Shown: positions 1-6,292, counted from the first letter of the stretch. The stretch: DNA of 6,612 bases from an uncultured Ruminococcus sp. (GCA_947175975.1 CAMWOX010000091.1:1-6612), one strand, 5' to 3'. Numbers and translations are program-made. Notes: generated from the letters alone by a model not told the origin.

Positions 1-1
1 A

Positions 2-991
2 TTCACGATTCCCGAGGGTGCAACAACCGCAGAAATTGCGGAAACCCTCCACGAAGACGGAATCATTCGGATTCCGAAAGCATTTGTTTATTTTTCGAGA
101 CTCAGCAAGGCAGATGCCAGCTATGTTGCCGGAGAACATGAAATCAGTGCATCCATGGCTTATGAGACGCTGATTGATGAATTGCAGAAAAATCCTAATG
201 TGCAGGAAGAGCAGAAAGTTGTTGATGTCATGTTTCCTGAGGGAATCAGCTTATACGATGCTGCTATGAAATTACAGGAAAATAATATCTGTGATGCATC
301 AAGATTTCTGTATTATTTCAATGCTGGTGGTTTCGGCTATGAATTTGAAAATTATCTGCCTGCTACAACAAGCAGACTGAAATTCTATCCCATGGAGGGC
401 TATTTCTTCCCGGACACATACACGTTCTATGAAGAAATGGAACCTGATGCAGTTTGTCGGAAAATCTATATGAATTTTGATTTGAAAATCACAGACGAAG
501 ATTACGCCCGGATAGAAGAATTAAATACCACACTCGATGAAGTCATTATTCTGGCTTCTATGGTACAGGCGGAAGCAGCAAATTCGGAAGAGATGCCGGA
601 AATTGCGTCGGTATTCTGGAATCGTCTGCATCATCCGGAAAATTTCGGCGGTGGTAAATTGCAGTCTGACCCGACTTCTAAGTATGTCACGCAGGTGATC
701 AAGCCGAATATTGAATTGGAAAATCCGCAGATCTATGATGCCTATGACACTTATGTGTGTGTGGGACTTCCTGCCGGTGCAATCGGCAACCCCGGTATCG
801 ATGCCATTCAGGCAGTTCTGTATCCAAGTGATACGAATTATTTCTATTTCTATGCCAATATCGATACTGGCATTACTTATTTTGCAGAAACACTGGAACA
901 GCATAATGCCAATATTGAGATGGTAAGGCAGCAACAGGCAGAAGCGGATGCCGCAGCGGCTGAAAATGCGGAAAATGCAGGTGAAGCATGA
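2..991 (+). CDS. mltG: Endolytic murein transglycosylase MltG (YceG family), 5' end missing
   Basis: The reading frame is open from base 2, so the gene begins upstream of the window; the first visible ATG (155) is internal. MltG is a membrane-anchored enzyme that cuts nascent peptidoglycan glycan strands outside the membrane. Visible before base 155 is the family's LysM-like part (IPEGATTAEIAETL and the AGEHEIS stretch). The catalytic block reads LASMVQAEA, with the Glu at bases 572-574 aligning with the essential Glu of the LASIVEKE motif of E. coli. Further family marks are ASVFWNRL, LQSDPTSKY, GLPAGAIGNPG and the closing YFYANIDTG...FAETLEQHN block. The protein ends in an Ala/Glu/Gln-rich tail of about 25 residues that is not part of the fold. 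The stop overlaps the next start (ATGA), suggesting translational coupling with the U32 gene. The family call is secure; the N-terminal membrane anchor is not visible. Confidence 0.95.
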   Translation, partial: FTIPEGATTAEIAETLHEDGIIRIPKAFVYFSRLSKADASYVAGEHEISASMAYETLIDELQKNPNVQEEQKVVDVMFPEGISLYDAAMKLQENNICDASRFLYYFNAGGFGYEFENYLPATTSRLKFYPMEGYFFPDTYTFYEEMEPDAVCRKIYMNFDLKITDEDYARIEELNTTLDEVIILASMVQAEAANSEEMPEIASVFWNRLHHPENFGGGKLQSDPTSKYVTQVIKPNIELENPQIYDAYDTYVCVGLPAGAIGNPGIDAIQAVLYPSDTNYFYFYANIDTGITYFAETLEQHNANIEMVRQQQAEADAAAAENAENAGEA

Positions 992-2241
992 TGTCATCCT
1001 ATAGAGAGATCCTTGCACCTGCCGGGGATAAAGAGAGGTTATTGTCTGCACTGGACTTCGGAGCGGATGCCGTTTATCTGGGTGGTACAATGTTCGGAAT
1101 GCGTGCCGGTGCGCCGAATTTTAATGCTGAAATGCTCTGTGAGGCTGTCAGACTTGCCCATGCAAGAAATGTCCGGGTGTATTTAACTGTGAATACACTC
1201 CCACGCAATCCAGAATTGGCATTATTGCCGGAATTTATTGCCGAAGCTGTTAATGCCGGTGTGGATGCACTGATTATTGCAGATCTGGGCATATTCCAGA
1301 TGGTCAGACAGCTTGCACCGGCTATGCCGGTACATATGTCCACACAGACTGGAATTGTGAATTATGCTACGGCAAATGCACTCTATCAGATGGGTGCAAA
1401 GCGTGTGGTTCTGGCAAGGGAGCTGTCATTGAAAGAAATTGCAGAGATCCGGAGACATACACCGGAAGATCTGGAACTGGAAGTATTTGTACATGGTGCA
1501 ATGTGTGTATCTTTCTCCGGAAGATGTTTATTATCTGCTTATTTTACGGATCGTGATGCGAACCGGGGCGCATGTGCGCAGCCTTGCCGCTGGAAATATT
1601 ATCTCACAGAAGAGAAACGTCCGCATCTTCCCATGGAAATTCAGGAAGAACCAGAGGGAACTTATATTCTGAATGCAAGGGATCTGTGTATGATTGATCA
1701 TCTGGACAAGCTGGCAGAAGTCGGGGTGACTTCATTCAAGATCGAGGGCAGGGCAAAATCAGCTTATTATGTTTCTGTAATTACGAATGCATATCGCATG
1801 GCAATGGATGAATATTTAAAAAATTCGGGGAATTATCAGCTCCCCGGATGGATTCATGATGAAGTATTCAAAGTCAGTCACAGGAGATATTGTACAGGCT
1901 TTTTCTTCGGTCATCCGAATGCATGTCAATATTATGAAAACAGTGGTTATATTAGTGCCTGTGATGTTGTCGGGATTGTAGAAAAAAGTGAGAACGGCAG
2001 AATTTATGCAACACAGCGAAACCGCTTCTTCGCAGGAGATGTATTGGAAATTCTTTCTCCGGGTTGTCAGCCTGTTACGATTCAGCCGGAGAAGATTTAT
2101 GATGCAGAAAATCAGGAAATTCAGACTGTGAATCACGCAATGATGCCGTTTTCTTTTCCTTGTGAGATGGAATTTCCGAAAAACAGCATTATCCGGATGC
2201 CGGTGAAACATCCTGTTCCGGAAGAAATAGAAATCAGGTAA
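988..2241 (+). CDS. U32-family peptidase-like protein (TrhP/YrrO-type, probable tRNA hydroxylation)
   Basis: 417 residues, a usual length for the YrrO/TrhP2 and YegQ group. The N-terminus has the family opening (EILAPAGDKERLLSA, then FGADAVYLGG and MRAGAPNF). The U32 signature lies at residues 165-183 (EVFVHGAMCVSFSGRCLLS). Cys173, Cys180, Cys196 and Cys200, perhaps with Cys234, are candidate ligands of the Fe-S cluster reported for this family. Residues 248-256 (TSFKIEGRA) are another conserved block, and the C-terminal part is the small beta domain. Although named peptidases, characterised members (TrhP, RlhA) hydroxylate uridine or cytidine in tRNA or rRNA using prephenate-linked chemistry; assigning this copy to tRNA U34 is inference from length and context. 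In B. subtilis yrrL (mltG) is followed by yrrM, yrrN and yrrO; here the methyltransferase and first U32 gene are absent between the pair. Start chosen at ATG 988, overlapping the mltG stop by 4 bases, with AGGTGA just upstream; ATG 991 is the alternative. Confidence 0.93.
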   Translation: MMSSYREILAPAGDKERLLSALDFGADAVYLGGTMFGMRAGAPNFNAEMLCEAVRLAHARNVRVYLTVNTLPRNPELALLPEFIAEAVNAGVDALIIADLGIFQMVRQLAPAMPVHMSTQTGIVNYATANALYQMGAKRVVLARELSLKEIAEIRRHTPEDLELEVFVHGAMCVSFSGRCLLSAYFTDRDANRGACAQPCRWKYYLTEEKRPHLPMEIQEEPEGTYILNARDLCMIDHLDKLAEVGVTSFKIEGRAKSAYYVSVITNAYRMAMDEYLKNSGNYQLPGWIHDEVFKVSHRRYCTGFFFGHPNACQYYENSGYISACDVVGIVEKSENGRIYATQRNRFFAGDVLEILSPGCQPVTIQPEKIYDAENQEIQTVNHAMMPFSFPCEMEFPKNSIIRMPVKHPVPEEIEIR

Positions 2242-2245
2242 CAGG

Positions 2246-2914
2246 ATGGCAGAAAATAAAACTATTACGAAAACTAAGATTATCTATATTATACTATTCT
2301 ATCTTGCCTGGACAGTTGCACAGATGATCATCAGTCCGGCACTGCATCAGATTACAGGAAATATTCTGTTTCAGATTCTGTTTGATGGTGTTTTAAAAAA
2401 TCTGATCTGGACAGTTCCGGCTTTGGTTCTGATCAAAAAATCTGATCAAAGCTTATTGATCAAACCAGAGCAATTATTCCGTAATCCATTAAAATCAGAA
2501 AATAAACAGGAAATAGTATTTGTATTCCTGGCAGAAATTGCATTCTGTATCCTAAATTCTGTTACGAGTCACAAAGGATTCTATTTCAGAGCAGAGGGCT
2601 TACAGGAATGTATTGCATTCTTATTTGTAGGGATTACGGAAGAATTTGTATTCCGTGCGTGGCTTCTAAATTCCAGTATCACAGAAAAAAATCAATATCC
2701 GGCAATTGCACTGAATGCAGTTTTGTTCCTGTGCATTCATTTTCCAGTTTGGATCTTACAGGGGAATATTATCACGAATTTTACAAGTTTTGGCTTTGTG
2801 ATGATTTTAGCACTCAGCGTATTTTTCAGTTGGACGATGCTGCATTTCCGGAATATCTGGATTCCTGTTTGTGTACATATGCTGTGGGATATTCTGGTAA
2901 CAATACTGAATTAG
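2246..2914 (+). CDS. CPBP family glutamic-type intramembrane protease
   Basis: 222 residues, strongly hydrophobic with several membrane segments (about 11-31, 46-63, 89-104, 122-141, 152-170, 181-198 and 203-221). All CPBP (ABI/Rce1-like) motifs are present: EExxxR as Glu132-Glu133...Arg137 (TEEFVFRAW), FxxxH as Phe161...His165 (FLCIH), and the last-helix His211...Asp215 (HMLWD). An intact set predicts an active protease in the plane of the membrane. In bacteria the family includes bacteriocin self-immunity and peptide-maturation proteins, but many members have no known substrate, and none can be named here. ATG 2246 lies 4 bases after the U32 stop, with AGG at 2236-2238 inside the preceding codons as a modest ribosome binding site, so co-transcription is likely. 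A lipoprotein follows after about 20 bases. A second CPBP gene begins at 6347 in this window and does not look like a recent copy. Confidence 0.9.
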   Translation: MAENKTITKTKIIYIILFYLAWTVAQMIISPALHQITGNILFQILFDGVLKNLIWTVPALVLIKKSDQSLLIKPEQLFRNPLKSENKQEIVFVFLAEIAFCILNSVTSHKGFYFRAEGLQECIAFLFVGITEEFVFRAWLLNSSITEKNQYPAIALNAVLFLCIHFPVWILQGNIITNFTSFGFVMILALSVFFSWTMLHFRNIWIPVCVHMLWDILVTILN

Positions 2915-2935
2915 TATTTTGGAGACATAAATTTG

Positions 2936-3718
2936 ATGAAAAAATACAAGATCATACTAGCATTTATGGTTGTTCTTTCCGGCTGTGCTAAGAATAATTT
3001 GGACAATACTGCTGAAATTATTTCTGTTGATGAAACGACGGAATCCACTGAATCCACAACAGAACCTGATTACTTAGAGTATGATGATCCTTTCATACTT
3101 CCAATGATATTCCCCGTCCCGGATGATGCTGACCCGAAGGAGATACAGGAACATTATTCTTTTGAAGTCCGTAAAAATGGTGTGATTGTGTGTTATGATA
3201 AGATGGGCGTGCAATTTCTGGAAGCAGATTGCAGTTGGACGGAAGATATATCGTCCTATGAATATAGATTTCATATACAGGATTATTCTAACTTTGATTC
3301 TGATTCTTATTGTGATCTTTTTGTTACTGAAAAAATCGGTACACCTGATGCACCAACACGAGGTAAATATTTCCGTTTTGATTCAGATACAGGATTATTT
3401 GAACCATGGGACGAACTGAATGCAATCAGTCTCCAGGTTCATTCGTCTCTCAATTCACATCTTGAGAGAAGATTAAGTACATCGTTTTGGGAGAATCATG
3501 CCCGAGAGACAAAAATTTATGAATGGCAAAACGGAAAATTGGTGATGATTGAACGAGAATATATGTATCCTGTGGAAAGTGAAAACCCGGAGGACAAAAC
3601 GTATTATAGTAATTCTTTTTCTTATGTCAACGGCTATGAAGAATTATATCAACGTGAAAAACTTGTCTATGTAAATCATGCAGAATGTCCGGTTGTAACA
3701 GAAATTCCCATAGAGTGA
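2936..3718 (+). CDS. Lipoprotein with XAC2610-like core, function unknown
   Basis: 260 residues from ATG 2936. A TTG at 2933, one codon earlier, is an alternative start; GGAG at 2921-2924 suits either. The N-terminus is a type II signal peptide: MKKYK, a hydrophobic stretch and lipobox LSGC with Cys17 as the lipidated residue, so the protein should sit on the outer face of the membrane. A short Thr/Ser/Glu linker follows (residues 31-43, ESTESTTE). The core resembles the XAC2610-related beta-rich family: an IQDYSNFDSDSYCDLFV segment (about 114-130, usually D-x-NFDGYxDL), then GKYFRFDSDTGLFE (143-156), then EWQNGKLVMIERE (196-208). This is a pattern match made by eye, not a search result, and no catalytic residues stand out. 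It lies about 20 bases behind the CPBP protease gene and probably shares its transcript. No clear hairpin terminator follows. Confidence 0.8.
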   Translation: MKKYKIILAFMVVLSGCAKNNLDNTAEIISVDETTESTESTTEPDYLEYDDPFILPMIFPVPDDADPKEIQEHYSFEVRKNGVIVCYDKMGVQFLEADCSWTEDISSYEYRFHIQDYSNFDSDSYCDLFVTEKIGTPDAPTRGKYFRFDSDTGLFEPWDELNAISLQVHSSLNSHLERRLSTSFWENHARETKIYEWQNGKLVMIEREYMYPVESENPEDKTYYSNSFSYVNGYEELYQREKLVYVNHAECPVVTEIPIE

Positions 3719-3723
3719 ATCTC

Positions 3724-3865
3724 TTCCACTTAGTATTACATATATAGCAACTTCGGATTTTCTTTTTCGAGTTTAGTATATAAAATGAGAATTAAAACAG
3801 CAATTGACGGCTTCTATTTGTCATTGAAAATCATATTTTTTACAACTGTAATACTAATTGTGGAA
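3724..3865. repeat. Imperfect inverted repeat in the 187-base gap between genes
   Basis: Left arm 3724-3740 reads TTCCAC followed by TTAGTATTACA. Right arm 3847-3865 reads TGTAATACTAA, two extra bases (TT), then GTGGAA. The inner 11 bases are perfect reverse complements and the outer 6 also match once the two-base insertion is allowed, giving 17 paired positions around about 106 AT-rich bases. This could be the ends of a small mobile element (MITE-like) or paired regulator sites. No target-site duplication is obvious and no ORF lies inside. The right arm overlaps the -10 box of the promoter proposed for the next gene. Confidence 0.45.
3824..3852 (+). promoter_or_regulatory. Probable sigma-A promoter for the WGR-like gene
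   Basis: TTGAAA at 3824-3829, a 17-base spacer, and TGTAAT at 3847-3852; each box matches five of six consensus bases. Transcription would begin near 3859 and give a leader of about 47 bases with AAAGGA (3894-3899) six bases before ATG 3906. Other TA-rich hexamers occur in this gap, so the exact choice is not certain. Confidence 0.5.
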
Positions 3866-3905
3866 AGGTCAATAATGATAATAATTTGTACAGAAAGGAT
3901 CAATC

Positions 3906-4679
3906 ATGTGGAAGGCTAAATGGAATTCTATGAAACTGCTCCATCCGGAAACGAATAAAACATGGAGGATTTCCGTTGAAGGAAATAATATAACAACGCA
4001 ATTGGAAAATCGTACCCCTAAAACGATCGAAGCAAAATATCCCAATGAAAAAGCAGTGCAGTTGATTATGACTCAGCTGAGAAAAGGATTTATATATTCT
4101 AATCCGGATGCTGATATCTGGGAACCATGTTTTCATACATATTTAAACAGAATATATCCGGGCTTTCTCCCTATTGCAGCAAATATAAATAGAAATGATT
4201 TCTATGTATTCAGAGCTGTAGGTCAATTTGAAGATGAGGTGATATTTCATTTTAACAGTTTTGGAAAACATTTGGATAGTTATCATTTAGGTAAAGACAG
4301 ACTGACTTACAGGGCAAAGCTTTTAGATGACGGCAGGATAGTATTGAACAGTACCTATTCACCCTATAACAGAATGATCATTGAAATATTTTACCCTAAT
4401 GGGGAGAGGATCGAAGAGATACAAGAGGGCGAATTGCTTGATACATTTAAAGATACTGACGATCATGCTGATACTTTCAATGATTTCAAGATTTCTTATA
4501 TTGGATATGATGACCCATATAATAGAGGAATTTTTAAGATCGAAGATATTAAGAGCAACATGCTTGTTGTGGAATTTTTTAATGAATTTATCGGTAAAAA
4601 TGCTTTTTGTGCTTTTTCCTCGAATAAACTTATTGTTCATACTGATAATGGGGTGTTGAGTCTGTATAATATTCCATAA
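3906..4679 (+). CDS. Uncharacterised protein with degenerate WGR-like N-terminus and beta-repeat C-terminus
   Basis: 257 residues starting at ATG 3906 behind AAAGGA with good spacing. I recognise no named family across the whole length. Residues about 8-68 follow the WGR domain layout: HPETNKTWRISVEGN, then TTQLENRTPKT where the Trp-Gly-Arg signature would lie, then KYPNEKAVQLI and KGFIYSNP at the end (usually KGY). Only the Arg of the signature remains (Arg36; Trp and Gly are replaced by Glu34 and Asn35). From about residue 88 on, short beta-type units alternate (FYVFRAVGQFED, VIFHFNSFGKHLDSY, RLTYRAKLLDDGRIVL, MIIEIFYPNGERIEEI and others), as in a partial propeller or sheet repeat. No signal peptide or membrane helix is seen, so it is probably cytoplasmic. 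It has its own promoter, is AT-richer than mltG, and is followed at once by a toxin-like scrap; an immunity or accessory role next to a lost toxin is possible but is inference. Confidence 0.75.
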   Translation: MWKAKWNSMKLLHPETNKTWRISVEGNNITTQLENRTPKTIEAKYPNEKAVQLIMTQLRKGFIYSNPDADIWEPCFHTYLNRIYPGFLPIAANINRNDFYVFRAVGQFEDEVIFHFNSFGKHLDSYHLGKDRLTYRAKLLDDGRIVLNSTYSPYNRMIIEIFYPNGERIEEIQEGELLDTFKDTDDHADTFNDFKISYIGYDDPYNRGIFKIEDIKSNMLVVEFFNEFIGKNAFCAFSSNKLIVHTDNGVLSLYNIP

Positions 4680-4682
4680 TGA

Positions 4683-4907
4683 TTGGATGTTGATTTTTGC
4701 AGCCTGATTTCTGCTTTGCCGGGAGTGGGAGATGTAGTCGGTGGTGCTTTGACTGTTGCAAAATATACCAAAATTGGATGTGCAGTGATAAAAGGTTCCT
4801 ATGTAATTGGCAATGTAATCAAGAATAATATTGAGTGTGCATCAATGGTGAGAAATTTAATCTTGCATAGTTTGCTGTTGATCTGTAACCGCTCAATAAT
4901 AATTTAA
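4683..4907 (+). pseudogene. Fragment resembling the pretoxin region of a polymorphic toxin
   Basis: A 74-codon open frame with no ATG (it would need TTG 4683) and no ribosome binding site. It begins right after tandem stops TAA-TGA (4677-4682) and is in the same frame as the preceding gene. Residues 7-48 contain SLISALPGVGDVVGGALTVAKYTK and a hydrophobic Ala/Gly/Val/Lys-rich continuation, shown here only to position 30: the motif core is ALPGVGDVVGGA. This composition is typical of the linker found before C-terminal toxin tips in Rhs/WXG/LXG-type polymorphic toxins. The last 25 residues look like out-of-frame or unrelated sequence. I read it as an orphan remnant left by recombination; a small real membrane peptide is the less likely alternative. 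Confidence 0.5.
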
Positions 4908-4923
4908 AAATAAAAATCAAGTT

Positions 4924-4953
4924 CAGCCTGAGAAAAAATTTTTTCCCAGGCTG
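4924..4953. terminator. Bidirectional hairpin terminator between convergent genes
   Basis: Two 15-base arms meet without a spacer (4924-4938 and 4939-4953): CAGCCTG-A-GAAAAAA against TTTTTTC-C-CAGGCTG, with 14 of 15 positions paired; the A/T run at the centre forms the weak top of the stem. T-rich tails follow on both strands (TATTTATTT after 4953; the complement of the A-rich 4905-4920 stretch on the other side). It lies 7 bases past the stop of the - strand M23 gene and after the + strand remnant, the right place to stop both. Confidence 0.85.
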
Positions 4954-4960
4954 TATTTAT

Positions 4961-5881
4961 TTAATCGGCATTATCTGCCGTTGTTGTATTTGCTGTATTT
5001 TCTGTACTCTGGATATATGCGATGGGATCCAGATAAACTTCTCCTCGTAATACCTCAAAATGCAGATGTGTTTCCATTGCACTTTCAATATCCGCTGTGT
5101 CACCTAATGCACCGATGACAGTTCCGGCTTCGACTTTGTCTCCTGCATTGACAGTAATACCAGTATTCAGATTGCAGTAGCGGCTGTAAATGCCGTTCTG
5201 ATGGTCAATTGTAATGGTAACGCCCCATAATGGATGATTTTCGATATTTTCCACAATGCCTGCATTCATAGCACAGACAGCATCTCCAAGTGTTCCTGCA
5301 ATATCAATGCCGTTGTGGGACTGCCAGACACCTGTGGTAGCGGATTTCACAAGTTCGCCGTTGCTGAATGATTCCAGGATTTCACCATCCAGGGGATAAC
5401 AAGCCGGTTCCGTAGAATGAAATGCGGGTTCAGTCTGTGTTTCTGTCAGTTCCTGAAATTCTGTTTCTGGTGCAGTTTCGGGAGCATCTATAATTGCCAC
5501 TGACTGTGTGAATGGTTGTGCTTCCGTCGGTGCAGTTTGAAGCGGATGAATCCCTGCGACGGCTTCAGTTTCGAGTTCTGGCTCAGTTTCGGGCTCGGTT
5601 CTCGGTCTTGCTCCGGATCGTATTTCCGGATCTGTTTCGTCTTCCGGTTCTGTATCAATTACCGGGCTTGTATTTCTGGGAATCGCTGTTTCCATTTCCA
5701 TTACTTTTACATCTCCAGCGGAGTTGACCGCTGAATCCAGCTCCATAATGAGCTGATTTTTTGTCTGCGAATAAGCAAACCAACAGGCAACGCTTACCAT
5801 TGCCATACAGAGCAGCATGACAAGATAAAAACTTAGATGCTGTATTTTTCCTTTCTTGGTTTTGCTGGCTGATTGTTTCAC
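4961..5881 (-). CDS. Membrane-anchored M23 (LytM-domain) metallopeptidase, SpoIIQ-like
   Basis: 306 residues from GTG 5881. An upstream in-frame ATG (6094) is rejected because it would run through the promoter region and into a neighbouring remnant; GGAGG (5890-5894) sits 8 bases before the GTG. Layout: short basic N-terminus (KTKKGK), one membrane helix (about 17-36), an extracytoplasmic acidic Thr/Pro/Glu-rich linker (about 60-160, with TEPETEPE-type repeats), then the LytM domain (about 162-290). Zinc and catalytic residues are present: His189...Asp193 in SHNGIDIAG and His272-Leu-His274 in THLHFEV. The lead-in ELVKSATTGVWQSHNGID and overall layout recall clostridial SpoIIQ, which with SpoIIIAH joins mother cell and forespore during engulfment; however, spoIID, a frequent neighbour, is not seen, so a vegetative cell-wall hydrolase cannot be excluded. 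Intact motifs predict endopeptidase activity on peptidoglycan cross-bridges. It is transcribed alone and closed by the hairpin at 4924-4953. Confidence 0.88.
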   Translation of the reverse strand: MKQSASKTKKGKIQHLSFYLVMLLCMAMVSVACWFAYSQTKNQLIMELDSAVNSAGDVKVMEMETAIPRNTSPVIDTEPEDETDPEIRSGARPRTEPETEPELETEAVAGIHPLQTAPTEAQPFTQSVAIIDAPETAPETEFQELTETQTEPAFHSTEPACYPLDGEILESFSNGELVKSATTGVWQSHNGIDIAGTLGDAVCAMNAGIVENIENHPLWGVTITIDHQNGIYSRYCNLNTGITVNAGDKVEAGTVIGALGDTADIESAMETHLHFEVLRGEVYLDPIAYIQSTENTANTTTADNAD

Positions 5882-5889
5882 AAGTACCA

Positions 5890-5894
5890 CCTCC
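5890..5894 (-). promoter_or_regulatory. Ribosome binding site fixing the GTG start of the M23 gene
   Basis: On the - strand this reads GGAGG, followed by 8 bases and GTG-AAA-CAA at 5881. No comparable site precedes the far upstream ATG at 6094. It is the main reason for choosing the shorter protein, whose basic tail and single membrane helix then begin directly at the N-terminus. Confidence 0.8.
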
Positions 5895-5921
5895 GTTCTT
5901 AGCTTGGACGGAAACGGTAGA

Positions 5922-5952
5922 ATTATGCATTGCAAAAAAATTTTAGTTGCAA
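5922..5952 (-). promoter_or_regulatory. Tentative promoter of the M23 gene
   Basis: On the - strand TTGCAA (5952-5947) is followed after 19 bases by CATAAT (5927-5922), about 40 bases before the GTG start. The spacer is longer than ideal. TTGCAA is its own reverse complement and also serves as the -35 box of the opposite promoter. I cannot recognise a clear sporulation (sigma-F) promoter, which a true spoIIQ would be expected to have. Confidence 0.3.
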
Positions 5953-5975
5953 AATCTGCTAAGATGTTGTATAAT
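5947..5975 (+). promoter_or_regulatory. Strong sigma-A promoter in front of the methyltransferase remnant
   Basis: TTGCAA at 5947-5952, exactly 17 bases, and a perfect TATAAT at 5970-5975. Transcription would start near 5982, with AGGAGA (6004-6009) and ATG 6015 downstream. The signals before the broken gene are intact, so the transcript may now mainly serve the CPBP gene at 6347, with no obvious terminator between. Confidence 0.75.
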
Positions 5976-6014
5976 AATGATACTGATTCAGATGATATGT
6001 TACAGGAGAAAATT

Positions 6015-6292
6015 ATGAACAACAAGAAAAAAATAAAATCCACAAAGGATATGAAAAGGGCGAGTTTCAAAGATTCTGGATAGATCTGTCGCAAAATGTC
6101 TATGGTGTAGAAGATACCATAAGATACATCACTTTTGAGGAGAAAATAAAATTAGATCATACAAGTTTTATTGATGGATATATTAATGCAACCCATGTGA
6201 TGATTGAACAGAAAAGTTTAGGAAAATACCTGGGAAAGGGGATCAAGTAGTCTGGCAGTTCTGTGCTATCGTCATTTCAGCAGGCGGACTAA
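6015..6292 (+). pseudogene. Remnant of an MmeI-like (type IIG/class I) DNA methyltransferase, N-terminus only
   Basis: ATG 6015 has a good ribosome binding site (AGGAGA) and opens a 22-codon frame, MNNKKKIKS..., that stops at 6081-6083. From 6044 a second frame (+2 relative to the start) reads KGYEKGEFQRFWIDLSQNVY, then GVED, ITFEEKIKLDHTSFIDGYI and ATHVMIEQKSLGKYL. This is the characteristic N-terminal domain of large MmeI-like methyltransferase/restriction proteins (KGYEKGESQxFW, FIDGYIPxTHVLIEQKS). That frame ends at TAG 6248-6250, where family members have Gln before SDGS; reading through gives SGSS...FQQA, again matching the family, until TAA 6290-6292. Thus the ruin shows a frameshift (probably with a small deletion near 6041), a CAG-to-TAG type nonsense change and loss of everything after about 90 residues; complete proteins have roughly 900 or more. 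No catalytic methylase or nuclease motif remains. The family call rests on remembered motifs, not a search. Confidence 0.8.

Noticed and set aside
521..1090. Long - strand open frame across the mltG/U32 junction
   Set aside because: It lies opposite two well-supported family genes, has Cys/Ile/Arg-rich low-quality composition and no ribosome binding site; it is an antisense shadow.
3741..3846. A structured RNA or riboswitch between the inverted-repeat arms
   Set aside because: The interior is AT-rich with no stable stems that I can see and no conserved riboswitch core.
5541..5660. Tandem repeat or CRISPR-like array from recurring GTTTCGGG/GGCTCGG-type words
   Set aside because: The words are irregularly spaced and simply encode the TEPETEPE linker of the M23 protein; no constant repeat-spacer pattern exists.
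5512..5734. Two + strand open frames opposite the M23 linker
   Set aside because: They are antisense translations of the repetitive Thr/Glu/Pro linker codons, giving Phe/Leu/Arg-rich nonsense.
6015..6083. A separate 22-residue leader peptide with a good ribosome binding site
   Set aside because: The first residues match the usual start of MmeI-like proteins and the family motifs resume in a neighbouring frame a few codons later, so a frameshifted gene explains it better.
5882..6094. N-terminal extension of the M23 gene to an ATG at 6094, adding 71 residues
   Set aside because: The extension crosses two promoter-like signals and the antisense of the methylase remnant, lacks a ribosome binding site, and would place an extra hydrophobic stretch before a normal basic N-terminus. 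GGAGG with GTG 5881 is far better.
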